A stretch of 7,560 nucleotides of DNA from CAKSHP01 sp045590935 (GTDB lineage Bacteria; Bacillota; Clostridia; UBA1381; UMGS1253): NCBI GenBank assembly GCA_045590935.1, contig JAZNSA010000100.1, positions 1 to 7,560 on the forward strand. The letters are read 5' to 3'. Shown here piece after piece: positions 1 to 5,418 of this stretch. Position 1 is the stretch's first letter. Each line of letters begins with the position of its first letter. Made by a program: the position numbers and the translations under genes. The notes beneath the pieces are model-generated. The model saw nothing but the letters and a program-made list of their open reading frames with translations, did not search any database and was not told the DNA's origin.

Positions 1-610
1 CAACATCAAAAACCTTTCTTACAAGCGAAAATCCGTTGGAATGAACGCCGCTCGACGGAATAGCTATAATAGCATCTCCCTCACAAATTGTTGTGTTATC
101 CAAAATTTTATCCTTGTCAACAACACCAACAGAAAATCCTGCCAAATCGTATTCATCAATTGGATAAAATCCGGGCATTTCAGCAGTTTCGCCACCAATA
201 AGTGCGCATCCAGACATCTCGCAACCCTCAGCAACGCCCTTTACAATTTGAGCAACCTTTTCAGGATAGTTTTTTCCAACTGCAATATAATCAAGGAAGA
301 ACAACGGCTTTGCACCGCAACAAATTATATCGTTTACACACATAGCAACGCAGTCGATTCCAACAGTATCGTGCTTATCCATCAAAAACGCCATCTTCAA
401 CTTTGTTCCAACTCCATCTGTTCCACTAACCAAAACAGGCTTTTTAATGTTTGTTATATCAAGCTCAAACAAACCTCCAAATCCGCCTATTCCCGACAAA
501 ACCCCGCTTGTCATAGTTTTGGCAATATGCTCCTTCATAAGCTCTACAGCTTTATATCCCGCTGTTATATCAACGCCCGCCTCTTTGTAACTTTCACTAA
601 AGCTTTTCAT
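1..610 (-). CDS. purM: Phosphoribosylformylglycinamidine cyclo-ligase (AIR synthetase), 3' end cut by window
   Basis: PurM is a cytosolic enzyme that uses ATP to close FGAM into 5-aminoimidazole ribonucleotide (AIR), the fifth step of de novo purine synthesis. The frame starts at ATG 608-610 and stays open to the window edge, giving 203 residues of a protein usually about 340-350 long, so the C-terminal part lies outside. The protein begins MKSFSESYKEAGVDITAG. It carries the PurM signatures VSGTDGVGTKLK (ATP/phosphate region, about residues 61-72), CVNDIICCGAKPLFFLDY (about 90-108) and ALIGGETAEMPGFY (about 132-146). An AGAAAGGA ribosome site (622-629) sits 11 nt before the ATG. The gene follows purF by 44 nt with no promoter or terminator between them, so it is probably co-transcribed from the riboswitch-controlled promoter. 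The identification is secure. Whether purN/purH/purD follow cannot be seen. Confidence 0.96.
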   Translation of the reverse strand, partial: MKSFSESYKEAGVDITAGYKAVELMKEHIAKTMTSGVLSGIGGFGGLFELDITNIKKPVLVSGTDGVGTKLKMAFLMDKHDTVGIDCVAMCVNDIICCGAKPLFFLDYIAVGKNYPEKVAQIVKGVAEGCEMSGCALIGGETAEMPGFYPIDEYDLAGFSVGVVDKDKILDNTTICEGDAIIAIPSSGVHSNGFSLVRKVFDV

Positions 611-654
611 ATTTAAGTCATTCCTTTCTGTTTTATGTTTATATATCCGTATGA

Positions 655-2088
655 TTATTCTTTTGATTCACTGATTTTATAGTCAAATTTGCTAACCTCT
701 ATTTTTTCAGGTACTGCAGTAGGATATTCACCGTTAAAGCAAGCACAACAATATGACATATCCTTATCCGAAGCCGCAATTTTTGATGCACCATCAATAC
801 TTAAATATCCCAAAGAATCAACACCAATCATTTTTGTTATTTCTTCAATAGAATACTTGCACGCAATAAGATTTTCCTTTGAATCTATATCCGTTCCGTA
901 ATAGCAAGGATTTGTAAACGGCGGCGCTGAAACACGCATATGTACCTCTTTTGCTCCAGCTTCACGCAAAAGCTTAACAATTCTTACGCAAGTTGTTCCC
1001 CTTACAATTGAGTCGTCTATCAAAACAACTCTTTTTCCTTCTACAACGTTTTTAACAACATTCAACTTAATTCTTACCTTGTCTTCTCTTGTCTTTTGTC
1101 CTGGCGCAATAAACGTTCTTCCGATATATTTATTCTTGATAAAGCCTATTCCATAAGGTATTCCCGACTGACGCGAATAACCGATTGCGGCATCTATTCC
1201 TGAGTCGGGAACTCCAATAACGATATCAGCTTGAACAGGATGCTCAAGCGCTAAAAACGCACCGGCTCTGCACCTTGCATCGTGAACAGAAACGCCATCA
1301 ATAACCGAATCCGGTCTTGCAAAATATATATATTCAAAAACGCAAAGCGAAGGCTTACAAGCTTTCATATGAGTATCGATACTTTTTATTCCATCCTTCG
1401 AGAAAACAACTATCTCACCCGGTTCAACATCTCTTACGAATTCTGCACCAACAGAATCAAGCGCACAGCTTTCCGAAGCAACAACATAACTTCCATCTTC
1501 TCTCATACCGTAACACAAAGGACGAAAACCCTGTTTATCGCGGACAGCAATCATTTTTGAAGGCGACATAACTACGAGCGAATATGCTCCCTCAAGTTTG
1601 TCCATTGCATTACTTATCGCATCTTCTATAGATGGTGCCTTTAACCTTTCCTTTGTTATAATATATGATATAACCTCAGTATCACACATCGTATGGAAAA
1701 TTGACCCTTCAAGCTCAAGTTTACGACGAAGCTCTGAGGAATTAACAAGACTACCATTATGTGCCAGAGCCATTCTTCCTTTTACATGATTTACAACAAT
1801 CGGTTGGGCATTAATTCTGCTCTTTGTTTTTGATGTTGCATATCTGACATGTCCGAGTGCCATATTTCCTTCTCCGAGTTTTTCAAGAATTTCAGGTGTA
1901 AAAACATCATTTACCAAACCCGCATCCTTATAATCAGAAAATACACCATCATCATTAACAACTATGCCGCAGCTCTCCTGTCCTCTGTGCTGAAGTGCAA
2001 ACAAACCATAATAGGTTGTAGCCGCAACATTTTGACGTTCGCTACCAAAAATTCCAAAAACTCCACATTCTTCATGAATATTACTCAT
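655..2088 (-). CDS. purF: Amidophosphoribosyltransferase (glutamine PRPP amidotransferase)
   Basis: PurF catalyses the committed step of purine synthesis, glutamine + PRPP to 5-phosphoribosylamine. It has 477 residues, normal for the family. The N-terminal class II glutaminase domain (about 8-240) begins at Cys8 in HEECGVFGIFG. By analogy with Bacillus PurF, Cys8 becomes the catalytic N-terminal nucleophile after a short propeptide (here 7 residues) is removed. LQHRGQESCG (32-41) and AHNGSLVNSSELR (109-121) are family motifs. The phosphoribosyltransferase domain holds the PRPP loop VVLIDDSIVRGTT (354-366). Cysteines 249, 395, 447 and 450 match the spacing of the [4Fe-4S] ligands of the Bacillus-type enzyme, pointing to an oxygen-sensitive iron-sulphur form. 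An in-frame TGA lies three codons before the ATG, so this start is the furthest upstream possible. AAGGAG lies 12 nt upstream. The gene starts 30 nt after purE ends. Confidence 0.97.
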   Translation of the reverse strand: MSNIHEECGVFGIFGSERQNVAATTYYGLFALQHRGQESCGIVVNDDGVFSDYKDAGLVNDVFTPEILEKLGEGNMALGHVRYATSKTKSRINAQPIVVNHVKGRMALAHNGSLVNSSELRRKLELEGSIFHTMCDTEVISYIITKERLKAPSIEDAISNAMDKLEGAYSLVVMSPSKMIAVRDKQGFRPLCYGMREDGSYVVASESCALDSVGAEFVRDVEPGEIVVFSKDGIKSIDTHMKACKPSLCVFEYIYFARPDSVIDGVSVHDARCRAGAFLALEHPVQADIVIGVPDSGIDAAIGYSRQSGIPYGIGFIKNKYIGRTFIAPGQKTREDKVRIKLNVVKNVVEGKRVVLIDDSIVRGTTCVRIVKLLREAGAKEVHMRVSAPPFTNPCYYGTDIDSKENLIACKYSIEEITKMIGVDSLGYLSIDGASKIAASDKDMSYCCACFNGEYPTAVPEKIEVSKFDYKISESKE

Positions 2089-2118
2089 AACACTTCACGT
2101 CTCCTTCGCTTTATTTTT

Positions 2119-2610
2119 TTAATCAATTTTCTGACTTACTTCTTCATCTTGCATCAAAACTTTTTCCATAGCAATTTTTCTATCTTCAATAAGCTTATTT
2201 GCTAATTCTTCATCAGCTAGTGCAAGAATCTGAATAGCTAAAAGTGCGGCATTTTTCGCTCCGTCAATCGCAACCGTTGCAACAGGAATGCCCGCAGGCA
2301 TCTGTACAGTTGATAAAAGCGCATCAAGTCCATCTAATGCCGATGCCTTAACAGGCAATCCGATAACAGGCAATGTCGTATTTGCGGCAATTGCTCCGGC
2401 AAGGTGCGCAGCCTTTCCTGCCGCTGCAATTATAACGCCAAATCCGTTATCTTTCGCATTTTTTGAAAACTCATGCGCTTGCAATGGTGTTCTGTGTGCT
2501 GAATAAACGTGCACTTCAAATTCTACTCCAAACTCTTTAAGAGTTTCTATCGCAGGACAGCAAACTCCCAAATCACTTTTACTTCCCATAATGATGGCAA
2601 CTTTTTTCAT
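2119..2610 (-). CDS. purE: N5-carboxyaminoimidazole ribonucleotide mutase, class I PurE
   Basis: PurE interconverts N5-CAIR and CAIR in de novo purine synthesis. The 163-residue protein starts MKKVAIIMGSKSDLG. It has the phosphate-binding GSKSD loop (9-13), the SAHRTP motif (37-42) whose His39 matches the catalytic histidine of E. coli PurE, an AAAGKAAHLAG segment, and LLSTVQMPAGIPVATV. SAHRTP and the VQMPxGxPV segment indicate class I rather than the animal/Treponema class II form. Class I enzymes normally work with PurK, which is not seen here. The frame is open up to 2682, but the ATG at 2608-2610 is the right start: GGAGGAG lies 7 nt before it and homology begins there. The longer frame would translate the leader terminator. 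First gene of the operon, under the ZTP riboswitch. Confidence 0.96.
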   Translation of the reverse strand: MKKVAIIMGSKSDLGVCCPAIETLKEFGVEFEVHVYSAHRTPLQAHEFSKNAKDNGFGVIIAAAGKAAHLAGAIAANTTLPVIGLPVKASALDGLDALLSTVQMPAGIPVATVAIDGAKNAALLAIQILALADEELANKLIEDRKIAMEKVLMQDEEVSQKID

Positions 2611-2617
2611 AAAAAAT

Positions 2618-2624
2618 CTCCTCC
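2618..2624 (-). promoter_or_regulatory. Strong ribosome binding site of purE
   Basis: GGAGGAG lies 7 nt before ATG 2608-2610. This decides the purE start against the longer open frame beginning at 2682. It lies downstream of the leader terminator, so read-through transcripts keep it free. Confidence 0.85.
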
Positions 2625-2655
2625 AGCTTATTTTTTTACCCTTCTTCACTTTCGT

Positions 2656-2712
2656 AAAAAAAACACAAAAGGGTAGCCCCATCTCGACGCAAAACGCAAG
2701 ATAAAGCTGCCC
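2656..2712 (-). terminator. Riboswitch expression-platform terminator ahead of purE
   Basis: Read on the minus strand, the leader RNA can form a long hairpin. GGG (2710-2712) pairs with CCC (2671-2673). After one C/A mismatch, AGCUUUAUCUUG pairs with CGAGAUGGGGCU over 12 continuous pairs, four of them G-U, closed by a small UUUU-containing loop. The stem is followed by a U-rich run, UUUUGUG then eight U (2670-2656). The 5' arm begins with the GGGCA that the aptamer needs for its P3 stem and ligand site, so aptamer and terminator exclude each other. This predicts an ON switch in which ligand binding prevents termination. Folding was done by eye. Confidence 0.82.
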
Positions 2713-2780
2713 AGACGGTCGACATTTAAATAGCTCTTTGCTCCCTTGCGGTTACCCGCTAATCCGTCAGTTACAAAAAA
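2708..2780 (-). promoter_or_regulatory. ZTP (ZMP/ZTP, pfl-motif) riboswitch aptamer
   Basis: The 73-nt leader segment fits the pfl/ZTP riboswitch plan. P1 pairs UUUUUUG (2774-2780) with CAAAGAG (2734-2740). ACUGACGG then follows, with P2 GCGG-GUAA-CCGC (2748-2759), the conserved GGGAGC (2740-2745), a short linker, and P3 UGUC/GGCA enclosing ACCGUCUG and ending in the conserved CUGGGCA. The pseudoknot pairs GACGG (2764-2768) with CCGUC (2714-2718). The usual family form is GGCGG/CCGCC, so a G-C has become A-U on both sides, which is a compensatory change. The class senses ZMP/ZTP, which builds up when 10-formyl-THF limits purine synthesis. Its position ahead of purE agrees. Recognition is from memory of the consensus, not from a covariance search. 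Confidence 0.9.
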
Positions 2781-2797
2781 CCCTTTTACCTATATAT

Positions 2798-2826
2798 ATT
2801 ATAGTATTAAAATCAATTTTTGTCAA
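2798..2826 (-). promoter_or_regulatory. Sigma-A type promoter of the purE-purF-purM operon
   Basis: On the minus strand TTGACA (2821-2826) and TATAAT (2798-2803) are both perfect consensus with a 17-nt spacer. The start of transcription should fall near 2790, about 10 nt before the aptamer P1 helix, leaving a leader of about 180 nt to purE. Such a strong core promoter suits control by leader attenuation. Confidence 0.9.
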
Positions 2827-2953
2827 TAATTGTACAAGAAAATTTTTTTGAATATATCATTAAATATTTAGCTATTTATACTAATATTTTTTAAATAAAT
2901 CGAAAAATACTTTTTATGCATCGTATCTAAAAAAAGAGAAGAGGTAATAAGTA

Positions 2954-3144
2954 AAATTCCCCATTCTTGCGAATGAGGAATTTGTGGAAAAACTGAACGA
3001 TATCCAAGGAGGAGCCTTGGATGAAATCAAAACTAAAGTTTTGATGAAATTAAATCCGTCTTATATATCCTTGAGAAACAAGATTTCATCACGAAGTGAT
3101 TTCATCTGCGCAGCAGATTTATTCCGTCGCAGACTGATTTAATT
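2954..3144. repeat. Mosaic of small palindromes, MITE/REP-like intergenic element
   Basis: This non-coding stretch is a chain of hairpins. They are: 2954-2983 (AAATTCC and CATTC pairing with GAATG and GGAATTT, one mismatch, loop TTGC); 3002-3022 (ATCCAAGG/CCTTGGAT); 3026-3045 (ATCAAAACT/AGTTTTGAT); a 5-bp ATCAC/GTGAT near 3089-3101; ATCTGC/GCAGAT near 3104-3118; and a decayed GTC/GAC hairpin near 3126-3134. A 9-nt unit recurs as GATGAAATC (3020) and GATGAAATT (3043), then in reverse complement as GATTTCATC (3082, 3098), GATTTATTC (3116) and GATTTAATT (3136). AATTAAATCCGTC (3048-3060) pairs 12 of 13 with 3132-3144, closing the right half. I recall similar modular palindromes between genes of gut Clostridia but cannot verify this. 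A 52-codon plus frame (GTG 2984 to TAA 3142) is present but looks incidental. Confidence 0.7.
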
Positions 3145-3179
3145 AAAAAAGCACCCTGCTACTAGCAAGATGCTTTTTT
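3145..3179 (-). terminator. Rho-independent terminator of the tRNA-Pro gene
   Basis: The minus-strand RNA directly after the tRNA CCA folds as an A-run, GCAUCUUGCU, loop AGU, AGCAGGGUGC, then six U. The stem is unbroken in minus-strand RNA because UCU/GGG forms two G-U pairs and one C-G pair. On the plus strand the same positions would be mismatches. This shows the terminator serves the minus strand. Confidence 0.85.
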
Positions 3180-3256
3180 TGGTCGGGATTGAGGGATTCG
3201 AACCCCCGGCCCCATGGTCCCAAACCATGTGCGCTACCAAACTGCGCTAAATCCCG
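3180..3256 (-). tRNA. tRNA-Pro, anticodon UGG
   Basis: This is a 77-nt cloverleaf with an encoded CCA end (3180-3182). The acceptor stem is CGGGATT/AATCCCG with discriminator A. The D arm contains TAGCGCAGTTTGGTAGCGC. The anticodon stem CATGG/CCATG encloses loop TTTGGGA, so the anticodon is TGG (plus positions 3220-3222) followed by G37, a proline tRNA identity feature. The T arm has the loop TTCGAAT with stem GGGGG/CCCTC containing one G-U pair. It reads CCN proline codons, chiefly CCA. It stands alone with its own promoter and terminator, rather than in a tRNA cluster. Confidence 0.98.
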
Positions 3257-3267
3257 ACGACTTGATT

Positions 3268-3296
3268 ATTATACTATGAAAATTATAATTTGTCAA
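3268..3296 (-). promoter_or_regulatory. Consensus promoter of tRNA-Pro
   Basis: TTGACA (3291-3296) and TATAAT (3268-3273) on the minus strand have a 17-nt spacer, again a perfect consensus. Transcription should start near 3261, only about five bases before the mature tRNA 5' end, so the precursor leader is very short. The stretch 3297-3450 upstream is AT-rich and I see nothing else in it. Confidence 0.9.
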
Positions 3297-3450
3297 TACT
3301 TTTTTCAAAAAAATTTTTATTTTCAATAAAAATTGTAAATTATGTACATCAGGTGCAATAAAATTACTGCATTTCACAAAAATTATAACAAAAATACGCA
3401 AGCCAAATATATAATCGCCATAATTTCCAAATATGTATTATACTAAATAA

Positions 3451-3474
3451 GCACCCCGCAAATATGCGAGGTGC
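3451..3474 (-). terminator. Likely terminator of the kduI fusion gene
   Basis: A 10-bp hairpin reads GCACCUCGCA, loop UAUU, UGCGGGGUGC on the minus strand, with one U-G pair, 22 nt past the stop codon. The tail after it is UUAUUUAG, weaker than an ideal U tract. On the plus strand a better T run (GTTTTTATT) follows after five bases, but no plus-strand gene is visible to use it. Confidence 0.65.
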
Positions 3475-3496
3475 TCACGTTTTTATTAATCTAAAA

Positions 3497-5140
3497 TTAT
3501 CTCAAATCTTTCGTTTCTATGAAATCCATATCGTCGAATTCCTGATTTTCGCCACACATTGCCCAAATAAATGAGTACGCTTTTGTTCCAACACCTGTGT
3601 GGATTGACCAACTTGGGCTTATAACAGCTTCCTCGTTGTGCATAATAATATGACGAGTTTCATTTGGCTCACCCATCATATGGAATACTGCATCATTTTC
3701 ACCCATATCAAGATATAAATAAACTTCCATTCTTCTGTCATGAGTATGACAAGGCATTGTATTCCAGTTTGAACCTGTTTCAAGCTCAGTAAGTCCCATT
3801 GCAAGCTGACAGCTCTTTATTACATCAGGATGAATATACTGGTTTATAACTCTCTTGTTACAATCCTCAACACTTCCGCAAGGAACCTTTCTTGCCTTTG
3901 TTATATCAATTTTAACAATAGGATACTCCTTGTGTGCAGGACATGAGCTTACATAAAACTTTGCAGGGTCATCTGGATTGACACTCTTGAATTTTATATC
4001 CTTATTACCCATACCGATATAAATACCATCTCTTGGGTTCATTTCGTACTCAACGCCGTCAATAGTTATTATACCTTTTCCACCAATGTTGATACAACCC
4101 ATTTCTCTTCTCTGCAAGAAGTAATCTGCTGCAAGCTCTTTACCTGCCGAAAGCTTAAGCTCTGCTATAACAGGCATAAATCCACCTGTTATAATACGGT
4201 CTATATGGCTATAAACCATTCTCACGTTATCCTTTGTGAAAAGATTGTTAATATGGAATTCCTCTCTCAATCTCTCTGTTGTGTAATGCTTAACATCTCT
4301 TGAATTTGATGCGTTTCTAATTTCCAATGTTTTCCACTCCTCTTTAATATATTTACCATAAACCTCTAACTGCGAAAGCGCCGCCCATGATAATGGATAC
4401 GAAACCTGAGTAAGCTTTTTCAAAATCACATACTCCGTTTCTTTCTTTTCAGGAAGAATAACCTCCTGCCCTTCCTTTATGCCTTCAAAATTTCCCGTTA
4501 CACTTGTACCATCAGAAAATTCAAAATCAATTGCCTTCCAATATGTATCATGCGGAAAATCAGCTCGTAAATAAACAATAAACTTCTCGATTTCAACCTT
4601 TCCGCCAAAATCTATACGATACTCAAGGTCATCTCTTGCACCACCTGCCCACGAATTGTATGGATATGGGCCATGTCCCTCGTTTTGCGTATTGCCGTCA
4701 ATAGCATTTCTTTCAAAGAAGAACGGGTCATCTCTTGTTACAAAATTTGCACTTGCATGCGGGAAAAATCTTTCCTCACCACGCTTATCATGAGAATTCA
4801 AAGCTATATTACGATAGCCATAAATTTCCTCATCTTCCAATTCTCTTGCACATAAAATATGCTCATCGCCGCCAAAGGTACCATTTTCATAGCCCGTAAG
4901 CAAACCGCCGAAAGGAACTTCAAAAATAAACGATTTGTTTGGAATATGAACAATACTTTCAGGAAGCTTTTCATCAAGCTTAACAGCAACGAAGCTTCCC
5001 TCCGAAATATCAACACGGATTCTATCTCCCTCCTGATATTCACCTTTATAGGTAACACAAAGGTTTTTGCCTTCCTCCTTAAACTTGACAAGACCTTTTT
5101 TGTCAAATACTTTTAAGTAAATAATTTTAAACACCTCCAC
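3497..5140 (-). CDS. kduI: 5-dehydro-4-deoxy-D-glucuronate isomerase (KduI) with N-terminal discoidin-like fusion
   Basis: Residues 271-547 are a complete KduI (the free enzyme is about 278 aa). KduI converts 5-keto-4-deoxyuronate, from unsaturated pectin or glycosaminoglycan products, to 2,5-diketo-3-deoxygluconate. NTMPCHTHDRRMEVY supplies His465, His467 and Glu472, and SWSIHTGVG supplies His514; these match the metal ligands of the E. coli cupin enzyme. MVYSHIDRIITGGFMP and the C-terminal KDLR are also typical. Residues 1-107 are an unrecognised beta-rich segment. Residues 108-263 resemble an F5/8 type C (discoidin) fold, with NAIDGNTQNEG then DDLEYRIDFGG and a closing LSQLEVYGKY. No signal peptide is seen, so the protein should be cytosolic. 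The start is uncertain. The 5140 boundary is a GTG overlapping the GGAGGTG ribosome site. No in-frame ATG occurs before residue 308, and ATT at 5123-5125 is better placed. Single-gene unit with promoter and terminator. Confidence 0.93.
   Translation of the reverse strand: MEVFKIIYLKVFDKKGLVKFKEEGKNLCVTYKGEYQEGDRIRVDISEGSFVAVKLDEKLPESIVHIPNKSFIFEVPFGGLLTGYENGTFGGDEHILCARELEDEEIYGYRNIALNSHDKRGEERFFPHASANFVTRDDPFFFERNAIDGNTQNEGHGPYPYNSWAGGARDDLEYRIDFGGKVEIEKFIVYLRADFPHDTYWKAIDFEFSDGTSVTGNFEGIKEGQEVILPEKKETEYVILKKLTQVSYPLSWAALSQLEVYGKYIKEEWKTLEIRNASNSRDVKHYTTERLREEFHINNLFTKDNVRMVYSHIDRIITGGFMPVIAELKLSAGKELAADYFLQRREMGCINIGGKGIITIDGVEYEMNPRDGIYIGMGNKDIKFKSVNPDDPAKFYVSSCPAHKEYPIVKIDITKARKVPCGSVEDCNKRVINQYIHPDVIKSCQLAMGLTELETGSNWNTMPCHTHDRRMEVYLYLDMGENDAVFHMMGEPNETRHIIMHNEEAVISPSWSIHTGVGTKAYSFIWAMCGENQEFDDMDFIETKDLR
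5132..5138 (-). promoter_or_regulatory. Ribosome binding site lying inside the nominal kduI fusion frame
   Basis: GGAGGTG overlaps the first in-frame GTG (5138-5140) and contains the second (5132-5134). An 8-nt gap leads from GGAGG to in-frame ATT (5123-5125), the normal distance for a start codon. This argues that translation begins at or near the ATT, giving about 542 residues. Confidence 0.6.
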
Positions 5141-5150
5141 CTATATATTT

Positions 5151-5169
5151 TGTTATAATTTTCATAACA
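5151..5169. promoter_or_regulatory. Possible operator dyad in the kduI 5' untranslated region
   Basis: TGTTAT (5151-5156), a 7-nt spacer and ATAACA (5164-5169) form a perfect 6-bp inverted repeat straddling or just after the expected transcription start near 5170. A repressor bound there would block initiation. No regulator gene is visible nearby and I cannot assign a family. In AT-rich DNA such a dyad could be chance. Confidence 0.35.
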
Positions 5170-5176
5170 CAATATG

Positions 5177-5205
5177 ATTATACTAAAAATTGTTTTAAAA
5201 GTCAA
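5177..5205 (-). promoter_or_regulatory. Promoter of the kduI fusion gene
   Basis: TTGACT (5200-5205), 17 nt, TATAAT (5177-5182) on the minus strand. There is one departure from consensus in the -35. The predicted start near 5170 gives a leader of about 30 nt before the ribosome site. Confidence 0.8.
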
Positions 5206-5234
5206 GTGTTAGAAATTTTTATATCTTCATATTT

Positions 5235-5312
5235 TTACGCTTTTACCTTCTCTTCAGCCATATACTCAGCAAGCGCCTTTTGCCCCGTTTCAGTAACAGA
5301 CTTAATCCACTT
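5235..5312 (-). pseudogene. Short reading-frame remnant, unidentified
   Basis: Twenty-five codons with protein-like composition (KWIKSVTETGQKALAEYM then AEEKVKA) end in TAA at 5235-5237. Upstream in the same frame are TAG (5313-5315) and a TAA three codons away, and no start or ribosome site exists. The SVTETGQKAL pattern recalls the C-terminal wing of winged-helix regulators (LTxxGxxAL), so this may be the tail of a lost regulator. That is a guess from one short motif. Confidence 0.35.
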
Positions 5313-5341
5313 CTAAATGTCTTAAAAAATGAATTTGAAAC

Positions 5342-5418
5342 AAAAAAGCAAAGCGACTAAAATTTCTAAAACGCAGACTCTTTTCATCTGCAATAGAAAT
5401 TAATCGTTTTGCTTTTTT
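5342..5418. terminator. Long imperfect palindrome, terminator overlapping the 3' end of dinB
   Basis: Nested arms pair across 77 bp. AAAAAAGCAAA (5342-5352) pairs with TTTTGCTTTTTT (5407-5418), AATTTCTA (5361-5368) pairs perfectly with TAGAAATT (5394-5401), and GCAGA (5373-5377) pairs with TCTGC (5387-5391) around a 9-nt loop. The minus-strand transcript ends in GCUUUUUUG, as expected for terminating the dinB operon. The outer 5' arm contains the last dinB codons and stop. The plus strand also ends in a T run, so the structure could act both ways. Confidence 0.75.

Noticed and set aside
41..616. Long plus-strand frame opposite purM
   Set aside because: It is the antisense shadow of purM. It has no family similarity, while the minus frame carries all PurM motifs.
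2611..2682. A 24-codon N-terminal extension of purE starting at ATG 2680-2682
   Set aside because: It would translate the terminator stem and its U tract. PurE homology and a strong ribosome site both place the start at 2610.
3010..3043. AAGGAGGAG followed by ATG and a seven-codon mini-frame, a possible leader peptide
   Set aside because: The ribosome-like sequence is one arm and loop of the 3002-3022 hairpin, and nothing downstream on the plus strand could be controlled by it.
2984..3142. A 52-codon plus-strand frame (GTG to TAA) within the palindromic element
   Set aside because: It is made almost entirely of perfect palindromes with repeated 9-nt linkers, has at best a weak ribosome site, and matches no family I know. 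It is best read as chance translation of a repeat.
2954..3144. CRISPR array
   Set aside because: The repeated 9-nt units are too short, change orientation, and are separated by palindromes of 7-11 nt rather than unique spacers of constant length.
3437..3442. TATAAT on the minus strand after the kduI terminator
   Set aside because: There is no TTGACA-like box 16-18 nt upstream, and the tRNA already has a perfect promoter 140 bp further on.
3257..3496. Further RNA gene or riboswitch between tRNA-Pro and kduI
   Set aside because: Apart from the tRNA promoter and the kduI terminator the stretch is AT-rich without a stable fold or recognisable motif.
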